From: Micrasema longulum
Lineage: Eukaryota; Arthropoda; Insecta; Trichoptera; Brachycentridae
Direction of reading: 5' to 3'
Assembly (NCBI GenBank): GCA_022494885.1
Contig: JAGVSM010002976.1
Location: forward strand, 186,001-250,000
DNA: 64,000 nt
Each line of letters opens with the position of its first letter. The first letter of the stretch is position 1. Positions 56,555 through 64,000 of this stretch are shown one piece after another. A program made the position numbers and the translations under genes. A model generated the notes under the pieces. It ran no database searches. It saw only the letters and a list, made by a program, of their open reading frames with translations, and had not been told where the DNA came from.

Positions 56555-57296
56555 ATCATCATCATTCAAGCAAATCAATGGTGATGGTTTTTGAAAGGGA
56601 TGAAAATATTACCAAATGTGAGATCAGTGTGAACGGAGAAATTCTGAATCAGGTTGAAGAATTTGTGTACCTGGGAAGTATGTTTACTAGGGACGGAAAG
56701 GCCGAGAAAGATATTGAAAGGAGGGTGAGTGCCGGGAACAGGATGAACGGTGTACTAAAATCTACTTTGGCAAACAAATGTTTATCGCACGAGGCTAAAC
56801 TAGCAGTTCACAACGGAGTTCTAGTGCCAACTCTAATGTATGAGAGCGAAGTATGGAATAGGAAAAGTGATGATGAAGGTAGGTTGAATGCTGTCGAAGT
56901 GCGATCCCTCAGCCGAATGTGTGGTAAAACGATGTATGATAGGTGCACAAATGTCGAGATCCGTGAAGTGTGTAAGGCTGAGACATGCATTATTGACAGA
57001 ATCAAGAAAGGGGTGCTGCGTTGGTTTGGACATGTAGAGCGAATGGACAGCGAAAGAACGGCTAAAAGGATCTACGATGCAAACGTTGATGGATGCAGAA
57101 AACGAGGAAGACCGAGAAAGACATGGCACGATCAAGTCCATCAAATACTTGAAGATGGACATGTCAAAAGTAGGAATAATCGGCGTGCGTGCATGAGAAG
57201 CGAGGTCTGTATGGCAAGATATAGTGTTATGGCGTTCTATCCTCTCTGCCTACCCCTACGGGGAAACCGCGTGATGGTTTGTCTTGTTATTTGTTT
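56555..57296 (+). mobile_element. RTE-type LINE, C-terminal reverse transcriptase region, longest open frame
   Basis: The frame opens in 'KSMVMVFERDEN' and from the ATG at 56578 runs 248 codons. Blocks in order: VEEFVYLGSMFTRDGKAEKD (residues about 26-45), ERRVSAGNRMNGVL, LAVHNGVLVPTLMYESEVW, NAVEVRSLSRMCG, KKGVLRWFGHVERMD and KRGRPRKTWHDQVHQIL, ending near SRNNRRACM. These are the post-polymerase domains of RTE LINEs, whose reverse transcriptase copies element RNA at a nicked target. The palm (with YADD or FADD) and the endonuclease are missing. The remaining frame is 3' UTR ('tctctgcctacccctacggg', 'cgtgatggtttgtc') that happens to stay open. A (CAT)n run lies directly 5'. Confidence 0.9.
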
Positions 57297-57534
57297 ATCA
57301 TCATCATTCCCTTTCCGCACCTAATGGTGCATGGGGCACTGCATTTGTACATCAATCGCAGCGTATCTTGATCATTTTTGTTACATGAAGGTAAGATGAT
57401 CAGGCTTACGCTTCAGGGACTATGAAATATTCTAGTGTGAAAACACCCTTTTAAATAAATATTTCATATCAACCACGTCGGGATATCGAACCCGAGACCT
57501 CTTGCATGGCAGGCTAACGCGCTGACCGGTGCAC
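57297..57534 (-). mobile_element. SINE1 copy abutting the RTE 3' end
   Basis: The tail (tcatcatcattccctttccg), 'tggggcactgcatttgtaca', 'ttacgcttcagggactatga', then the tRNA-like head with ggatatcgaacccgagacct as a near-intact B box and 'gctgaccggtgcacct'. A short deletion removes part of the 'gcagtccagggac' block. Confidence 0.85.
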
Positions 57535-57651
57535 CTAAAATGGAGTTAGGGATGCGTTTTTTTGTAATACATATGTATTTATATAAAATAATAAAAAATA
57601 AATCAAAAAAGAATATGATGAACAGGTGGATAGTAACATATACGTATACCA

Positions 57652-57778
57652 TTTATTAAATGTTAGTAAATAATTCCATATCTACCAGTTTCGAGACCGA
57701 TCTCTTCGTCGTGATACGAAGAATGAAGAGAAAAGTCGGTAAATGTTTAAATACAATTATTTACTAACATTTAATAAA
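57652..57778 (-). mobile_element. Inverted-arm element with hammerhead-like motif (Penelope-like terminus)
   Basis: Perfect 24-base arms lie at 57652-57675 and 57755-57778. On the minus strand, 57719-57676 can fold as a hammerhead. Stem I is tcgtatc paired with gatatgg (7 pairs including two G:T). The core is acgacga (consensus cuganga, two changes). Stem II is gaga/tctc around tcgg with one extra A. GAAAC follows, then an actggt stem III, U and A17. The motif at 63.84 kb is a close relative and shares the downstream 'acatttaataa'. Confidence 0.6.
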
Positions 57779-58084
57779 ACGTTTTACCATAAAGCTTATG
57801 TTTTAAATATGTATAATATATATGTACACCATTTAATATCTTGATTGTTTTCTTATTGACATAATATTCGTTTGTTTAATTTATTTTACGTATTTTCTAC
57901 TGAAATAGATATATTTTTATAATTAGTATATTATTTCAAATTTCATTTCTATTATTATAGGTAATTTTTGGTTTTCTATCATTCAATAAAATAACACATG
58001 TGCTGTATAGCAAAAATGGTCCTGACTAAACACAGAAAACTCCCAGCTAGTTAGATCCAGGAACAAAAAAATCTATGTTTATTA
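57779..58084. other. No recognisable feature
   Basis: AT-rich spacer. Confidence 0.45.
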
Positions 58085-58578
58085 ACCATTATCTTTAATA
58101 TCACGATTCGTACCTGATGGTGCATAGGGCACTGCACTCGTATACTTAATGTGGCGTATATTGATCATCTGTTACTTGAAGGTAAAATAATTAGTCATCC
58201 TCTTCAAAACAAGTCCAAGGACAGTGAAATACTTTTGTGAAAGCATTTCCTCCACAAACCCAAAAAAACATTAAAAACCGAAAAGGAGACTGTGGGTCTT
58301 CCTATCGGTTTCTCTCATGCTAAAAATCAATCATTTTTTGTCAAAAAACGAGTTACTCTAAAAAATTTCCAATTTCATTAGCCACGATCTATTTTGAAAA
58401 TAACTCTACTGGTTTCATTGTCCCTTTACTGTGAGTTTTGCAAGTTACATGGAGGGCTTATGTCGAATATTGAATTTTTAAAATCAGTTTAAAACCAGCA
58501 TTAGAAGCTCATATTTCACGCCAACCTTTTCAAACATCAAACCCGGGACCTCAACACAACACTACGAGACGGACTTTT
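58085..58578 (-). mobile_element. SINE1 split by about 255 bp of unrelated sequence
   Basis: The outer part (58085-58250) has 'cctgatggtgcatagggcac', 'aatgtggcgtatattgatca' and 'agtccaaggacagtgaaata'. The head part (58508-58578) has 'catatttcacgccaac', 'atcaaacccgggacctcaac' and 'cactacgagacggac'. The intervening segment matches nothing else in the window. Confidence 0.6.
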
Positions 58579-59954
58579 CTCTATTAAATTTCCTTCATTT
58601 ATTCTACATTATCCAAAATAATAATTAACTAATTAAAAAAAACGGCATAACTTAGAGGATAGAGCAGCGGATAGCTGGCCTGAAACTCAAAGATATTATG
58701 TAATGTTCTTTATGATATTCAGAGTTTTTGTTAGAGATTTATTCGGAATCAACCCTTAAATGCATGATTTTGAATTTTTGAAAGTTGTTTTATGATATAT
58801 TTTATGGTCAAGTTTTGGTTAAAAAATATTTTACAAATCCTAATGTAATAAAAATTATAATATTTTTAAAAAATTGTGAGATGATGTAAATTTAAATTAT
58901 ACTTTGATTCACAATTTTTAATATCAAAATTTATATATATATGTGTACATACTAACGTTTTTGCTCCACCTTTTGATTTTTGGTGCCTTTAAAAATACTA
59001 TAATTAACTGAGAAATTTCGAAATAACACTTTTCAAAACTACAGAAATTACAAATACGCGCGGTCAAAATTTCAACTGGCATAAATCATAGACTTAATGC
59101 GCATTTTATTATTCTTTTCTGTTAAATCCATAGAGGAATCTAAATTATCACCTGACTTAAAAAAATTGACATTATTTAAGATTTCAAATAATTTTACCTA
59201 CTTATTTAGTATTATGAAACTTCCATCACGATGCATTTAAGGGTTAATTTTCTAAATAATGACGGTCTCTGAAAAATGATCTGTATATTTTATTGGAGTA
59301 TTTAAATCCCGCGGACTTGTTAAATACGCCGTTTAAAAGATAATGACGTTGGTGCATTATCAGTTTCGTACAAGAATCAAGTTGTTCATTCGCCAACCGG
59401 TCGAATCTGATCATTAATGGAATTACCTCCATTTAATTAAATATTCCTCTTACTGATACTGCAGTGGGGAATTTGCATACTCTCCGATACCGAGATTGTA
59501 ATTAGTGTCGTTAAGAATACATTTTATTTAGTGTTTTAATCGGGTTTTAATTAAAAATAAAGATACTGGTGTATCACTAATTTTTTTTCAAGATTAATGG
59601 TCAGATATTAGAAACATCACTTGGCATCTTTCCAACAAAAGTAATTTAACTCATGATAGAACTGTTGATTTTATTTTATTGTTGAAGTGATTTTAATCTC
59701 AATGGATTTTTTTTTAATCCCCTTAGAAATAAATGCAAGAATTTATGTAAAAATCGCAAAATTGTTATTTTTTTCGTTGTCCGTGCGCCTTTTATAGACT
59801 TTTCTTTAAAATTTCAAAATCCCAGATAAAATGGGTTTAATAATACTCTAAATGTGTTTTAAGAACAAGATTAAATTTTCACTGTAATTCAATCAAAGAA
59901 ATTTTTGACACATGGCCAGCCCGATATAATTCTGGCAATAAGTTAATTTATTTG
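58579..59954. other. No recognisable feature
   Basis: About 1.4 kb of AT-rich DNA. No frame or repeat is supported. Confidence 0.5.
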
Positions 59955-60225
59955 CCAGTTTGGAGAAATACTTAGAGCTGGACGCAATTTAGTTTGAAAT
60001 GTTTTTTTTTTTAAATTTGAAGCGGGATGTGGGACTATGTAAGTTTTGTCAACTTCTTTGAATAAAGCATTAGCTTTCTCTACATACATACATATTTTCA
60101 TCATGCACGAGCCCAGATTATTCCGACTTTTGACATTTCTGTCTTTAAGTATTTCGTAGATTTGGTCACACCAAGTCTTCCACGGTCTTCTTCGCACTGT
60201 GCATCCGTCAAAACTTGCAAAGTAA
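59955..60225 (-). mobile_element. RTE-type LINE C-terminal fragment
   Basis: On the minus strand: SFDGCTVRRRPWKTWCDQIY, EILKDRNVKSRNNLGSCMMK and ICMYVEKANALFKEVDKTYI. It aligns with GCRKRGRPRKTWHDQVHQIL and VKSRNNRRACM of the 56.6-kb copy. It is truncated at about 60225 and its 3' end is diverged. Confidence 0.8.
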
Positions 60226-60734
60226 AAACAATCAATTTATTATCTATCACACAATTAAAAAACACAAATTTTATTTTACTATTTTTTTTAGTTAGTTGAA
60301 CGTGACCTCAAAGCCTTGGAACATGTTTTATTCCACGTGAGTTAAATCTCTGACCAATGCAATAGAAACAATTAATAAAGTGATTGCATTTAAGTTGAAC
60401 AACACAAGAGTTGTACAACGCTTCACTATTGTACTGTATAACAAATTGTGCATTATGTATTGTTTAGTAATAACTGAAGAACTCACTTCCCGAACGACCA
60501 CACTACAAAAGACTAGCGATGTACATAACTGAATAAATAAAATAATCGAGTCATTAGAACAACAAAAAAAACTTCATAACGCAATAGATTACTAGGTTAT
60601 TATTGATTAACCATTTTTTTATTAAAACATTTAAGTTTGTAAGTGAAAATTCTTGATGTGAGCTCATTGTAAAATATCTTTATTTAATAAAATAAATAAA
60701 ACAACTTTGTTTTTAACCACTAGTTTTTTTTTTT
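60226..60734. other. No recognisable feature
   Basis: AT-rich spacer. 'tgtttttaaccactagtttt' just left of the Penelope-like element may belong to its 3' end. Confidence 0.4.
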
Positions 60735-61145
60735 CACCGACCGGTTTCAAAGCAAGCAAGTTTCTTCGTCAAGGTTTACGTAACTAATGCATTGATTCCT
60801 TTTTTATTTTTATCATATTCACTAAATACTACACGTGGACCCAATAGACAGGAGAGGACTAAAAGAAATATTGTTAATTTGGTTATTAATTATTTTTTTC
60901 TTTTTATGAATCGCTTTTTTGATATCTAAGATTTCTAAGTTGTCTAATTTTAATATTTTATTTTCAACATGAATTACTTTTCAGCCAGTGTCTTTGTTGA
61001 AGTTATGATTGTTTTCTATGATATGATTTGCGAATTTAAATAAATTATTATTATTTAAGCATCTAAAGTGTTCCTTTACTCTAATATTAAAGTTTCTTTT
61101 AGTTTTTCCAATGTAGATTGCAGATGAGATTATAATGAATAACCA
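60735..61145 (-). mobile_element. Penelope-like element remnant with GIY-YIG domain and hammerhead-like terminus
   Basis: On the minus strand from about 61121: IYIGKTKRNFNIRVKEHFRC, then FKFANHIIENNHNFNKDTG, a stop, and KVIHVENKILKLDNLEILDI. YIGKT, the R..EH pair, the later H and the LE.LEI-like end identify the GIY-YIG endonuclease of a Penelope-like retroelement. LLGPRVVFSEYDKNKKGI follows in another frame. At 60772-60735 comes ttgacga, a weak stem, GAAA, ccggt and c, matching hammerhead order. The reverse transcriptase is absent. Confidence 0.7.
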
Positions 61146-61164
61146 CAAAGTAAGTGCTTCAAAT

Positions 61165-61430
61165 ATAAACTTTATAACTTTATTTAATTTACTTTCATAT
61201 TATTTTGAATTATTTATCCTTACCCCTGTTTTGTATAAATACATTGAATTATTTAATAAAGATACCAGTCTCGAAGATTTCGTGAAAGAGATGAAACCGG
61301 TCACTGGATATTCTAAATTTGTGAATGAAAGTATCACTCGTCTTTTATTTATATATTTTTTTTATTTTATTATTAAAAACATTTTTTTCTTCCAATTTCT
61401 ATTATTTATAACTCAAAGATACTAATTTGT
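61165..61430 (+). mobile_element. Penelope-like terminus with hammerhead-like motif, opposite orientation
   Basis: At 61265-61307: ccagt, ctcgaaga (CUGANGA with one inserted C), a short hairpin (tttc/gaaa), GAAAC at 61293-61297, ccggt, c, then actgg, which pairs perfectly with ccagt as stem I. It lies 120 bases from the start of the minus-strand copy and points the other way. The open frame over it (61135-61425) is by chance. Confidence 0.5.
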
Positions 61431-62100
61431 TGAATACAATGTCAGGCATTAATTTAATTTAGGAATATATAATAATATTTATATATTGTAAGATAAATGG
61501 TGGTTTACTTGATATCTAATTGTTGTAGTTAAAAACTGTTATTTTGTAACAATATGAATTTACAAAATATTGGTCAATTTATTTTCCTTTTATTTATTTT
61601 CAAACATTCTTTATGTATATTTAAATTATTGGCGTGGTGTAGAATACCACTGAAGTATGACAAATATACACGTTATTCGTGTAATATAGGATAGACATAG
61701 CAAATATTGCGTTGCACTTTGCACTCAATAATTTGAATGGAAATAAAAAGATAGCAAATTATGAAATGCATGCAATCGTTCATGTAAGAAAGAGACAAAC
61801 TCATATGTCCATATTTTCTTAGTACATATTTCTGTGTATTTTTTACCATAGATACCATACAAACTGGGAGTTGGGAGCAGGGAATCAAATACAGCGGCAT
61901 ATCACTTCTGATCATGATGGAAGTTCGTAGAGAATAAAGGCATGGAAGGCGAATCCACGAACCCACGAATAGAAATTCCATTTTTTCCTTGCTCGTAAAT
62001 TGTATATTTAATTATACGTCATGGTATAATACATTTAATTTATACATGTTTATTAAGTTTTATACAAATAATTACGTTTATTACAAAAATAAATAATGAC
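61431..62100. other. No recognisable feature
   Basis: AT-rich. A minus-strand frame at 61673-61981 has no recognisable domain. Confidence 0.45.
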
Positions 62101-62108
62101 TGGAAGAC

Positions 62109-62184
62109 AACAGTCAGCTATCGCTGACTGTTAAATTCTAGGAAATTCGGCCTTTCGGGCCTCACTTTATCGGCTCTATGAGCC
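62109..62184. repeat. Three consecutive short hairpins
   Basis: 62109-62132: aacagtcagc/gctgactgtt around tatc (10 perfect pairs). 62149-62161: ggcc/ggcc around tttcg. 62172-62184: ggctc/gagcc around tat. The spacers are 10-16 bases. The arrangement looks like a structured RNA or an element terminus. No family is recognised. Confidence 0.5.
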
Positions 62185-62281
62185 TCAGTTGATTAATTAG
62201 AATCTCGACCACTGTGAAATTTTACCCTTTGGAGCATCACAATTTATTTTTTACTGTTAGGAGCAATCTAAATATAATAAT

Positions 62282-62415
62282 GAACCGGGGTGTGGTCCCG
62301 TGGCTAGTGTCGCGGACGCAGGGATAGGAGGTCCAAACTTTGCACCCCGCTTTACCATAGTTTGGTTCTCATTTTTTAATAAATAAATAGTTTGAGTAAA
62401 TTATAAGAACACAAA
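62282..62415 (+). mobile_element. SINE3 copy
   Basis: 'ggtgtggtcccgtggctagt', 'gtcgcggac', a damaged B-box region (ggtccaaactttgcaccccg) and the tail 'gagtaaattataagaacaca'. Confidence 0.75.
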
Positions 62416-62480
62416 AATGTATTCAAAAAAAAAAATCATCTGTTGTTCCAAAACCACACAATTATTATATATTCAAAATC

Positions 62481-62735
62481 CCGGCGCCCTCCGTATTGTA
62501 GTGGATAAGACGCTTGACTTACGCATGGAAGGTTTCGAGTTCGATTCCTGGTTAGAACACATCAATTAAATGTGATAAAAGCTACGTGTTATGCCTGTCT
62601 GTTGTTATTTTTTTTTTAAATTACACCACAAACTAAATACTCACTTTTTTCTGTTTCTCAGAAAACTACCTTTTCTGCCTGTCTGTTATTATTATTTTAT
62701 TTTTTTAATTACACCACAACTGGCCAGGAGGCCGA
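62481..62735 (+). mobile_element. SINE2 copy with internal duplication
   Basis: The head 'cctccgtattgtagtggata' and GAGTTCGATTCCTGG (B box) is followed by 'cttgacttacgcatggaagg'. The 3' part is partly duplicated: 'tgcctgtctgttgttattttttt' with 'attacaccaca' near 62591-62632 recurs near 62677-62717, and only the second ends in 'ggccaggaggcc'. Confidence 0.7.
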
Positions 62736-63021
62736 AGTAGCAAATTTTTTTTTCCACCCAACATATTGTCATCTAGCGGCCGACCTGTGAAACGTTAAAC
62801 CAAAATTTTATCCAATATATGAACCACTACGAACTCTGCTCAACTTGCTTACGAAATTACTCGCTTTGGCAGTTCATATACTAAAAAACCAAAAAAAATC
62901 ACCAGCGCCAGCGGGCAAAATAAGCCCGTGCAAGACAAATGCAATCAATCATTTCTAGAATAATAATGTATATATCACAAAAAAAATAGATTTATTTCAC
63001 TACTTTAGTTTTTTTTTCTTA

Positions 63022-63229
63022 TTTGCACCATAACAAGCTAAGAGGCCCAATTACAGGAAAAATGAAATGAAATAGAAATGTTTAGAATTGGTGAAATGGT
63101 TAGAATTACAGCACAGAACACCCAGGCTTGAGAAAATCACATTTTTAATTTTTGTGTTCTCACCGGAAGTCGAACCCAGAGCCTTTCGTGTGTGAGTCAA
63201 TCGTCTTAATCACTACTCTACGGAAGCCG
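63022..63229 (-). mobile_element. SINE2 copy with a 40-bp expansion
   Basis: The head on the minus strand has 'gtagagtagtgattaagacg' and a damaged B box (gggttcgacttccgg). The body 'caagcctgggtgttctgtg' is intact. About 40 extra bases containing 'aaatgaaatgaaatag' interrupt the 3' part. Confidence 0.75.
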
Positions 63230-63780
63230 CCTTTTTTGTAACGCATGCCAAAAAATGATTTTTTGTATGTTTTGTTCACTTTATTAAGCAAGCTTTATAA
63301 AAGCCAACATTCACATGATTTGAACAAAATAAGTAAAAATATACTTTTAAAAATGTAAAAATATTAATGTAAAAATTTTAACCCCAGAGTCATAAAAATA
63401 AAGTAATAATTGGATTAAGGATCTGATAGAATGATTCGATTACGTTAATTGATTATTCACATCACTAAATTGACCATTATGCCGCTGTACCTACGGAGCT
63501 AAAGTTGTCATCCCGTAATTTCTAAGGCGATTATTTTGACACTTGTACATGACAAGGGGAACAGAGAACTTAATGGATGACAAGCATTTTGTAATTTTCT
63601 CATCTCGGAAGTGGATTATTTAATGATTATAAAATGGTCAGAGAATACCCACACACGAATATCTCAATAAAGATAGATTCTTATTTAAGCGCAAAAAGGT
63701 CTACAGACACAATTTAAACCTTAGATGTATAGATGTATATACTCTAAGACTTAAACTGTGCCATTGTTATTAAATGTATA
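63230..63780. other. No recognisable feature
   Basis: AT-rich spacer. Confidence 0.45.
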
Positions 63781-63914
63781 TAAATGTGCAATATCCAATA
63801 CCCACTATACACCTTCACTATGGTGTAATAATTATCCTGACAAAGAGACGGGTACGTTTCGAAACCGGTAGAGATAGAAAAGTTTGTGTATACAATTATC
63901 AGCAAACATTTAAT
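63781..63914 (+). mobile_element. Penelope-like terminus with hammerhead-like motif
   Basis: ctgacaa at 63837-63843 (one change from CUGANGA), stem II gagac/gtttc at 63845-63849 and 63856-63860, GAAAC at 63861-63865, ccggt, A17, then gagatag. Further downstream 'gtatacaattatcagcaaac' and 'atttaataagac' match the region beyond the 57.7-kb motif. Stem I is weak here. Confidence 0.5.
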
Positions 63915-64000
63915 AAGACAGAAGAACAAGTAGAAGAATTTGTGTACCTGGGAAGCGTGTTTTCGTTGTGAGATGGAAGAGTAGAAAAATATGTTAAAAG
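63915..64000 (+). mobile_element. RTE-type LINE fragment, runs off the window
   Basis: EQVEEFVYLGSVFSL, then a stop, then DGRVEKYVKR. It corresponds to NQVEEFVYLGSMFTRDGKAE of the 56.6-kb copy. It starts abruptly next to the Penelope-like terminus and continues past 64000. Confidence 0.8.

Overview
The window is strongly AT-rich eukaryotic DNA, most probably from a moth or butterfly. The main grounds are repeat families typical of lepidopteran genomes. These are RTE-type LINE remnants reading VEEFVYLGS and LRWFGHVERM, the 'ACTAGC...CCCGCGGC' head with an 'AATATTAGTATGGAT' tail, the 'CTAGCGGACCCGACAGACG' head, several tRNA-derived SINE families, and LINE 3' ends closing in (AAAT)n. I found no host protein-coding exon, no functional tRNA, rRNA or ncRNA gene, and no operon-like structure. 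The window is best read as intergenic DNA or the inside of a very large intron, filled with decayed and nested mobile elements.

Layout. 1-5 kb: AT-rich DNA, a small inverted-repeat element, SINE1 copies, a perfect 25-bp hairpin, and repeat families also found at 15, 33, 47 and 52 kb. 5-11 kb: SINE2 copies, a 652-bp element with terminal inverted repeats (TIRs), a palindromic MITE, a lepidopteran head/tail element, a MITE next to a Tc1/mariner-type transposase remnant, and a LINE 3' end. 11-25 kb: quiet DNA, then a hammerhead-like motif between 58-bp inverted arms (12.4-12.7 kb), a 1.08-kb TIR element carrying a 114-bp tandem repeat (15.0-16.1 kb), SINEs, two copies of another TIR element, and a LINE C-terminus. 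25-35 kb: a SINE of a fourth type, RTE and LINE fragments, a LINE split by a SINE, and a long quiet stretch. 35-45 kb: a LINE reverse-transcriptase remnant (FADD box), a Penelope-like GIY-YIG fragment, a second LINE type and a MITE. 45-55 kb: nested insertions (an unclassified repeat and a TIR element each inside a SINE1), a possible solo LTR, and LINE ends. 55-64 kb: the longest open LINE frame (RTE, 56.6-57.3 kb) abutting a SINE1, four hammerhead-like motifs tied to Penelope-like elements, and an RTE fragment running off the right edge.

Nothing here forms a pathway. The coding remnants all belong to mobile elements: reverse transcriptase C-termini, one DDE transposase end, and two Penelope-type GIY-YIG endonucleases. 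All but the 56.6-kb RTE frame are visibly broken. The points most worth following up are six hammerhead-like motifs, at 12.6, 38.6, 57.7, 60.75, 61.3 and 63.8 kb, two of them beside recognisable Penelope endonuclease remnants, and several non-autonomous TIR families that I cannot match to a named family.
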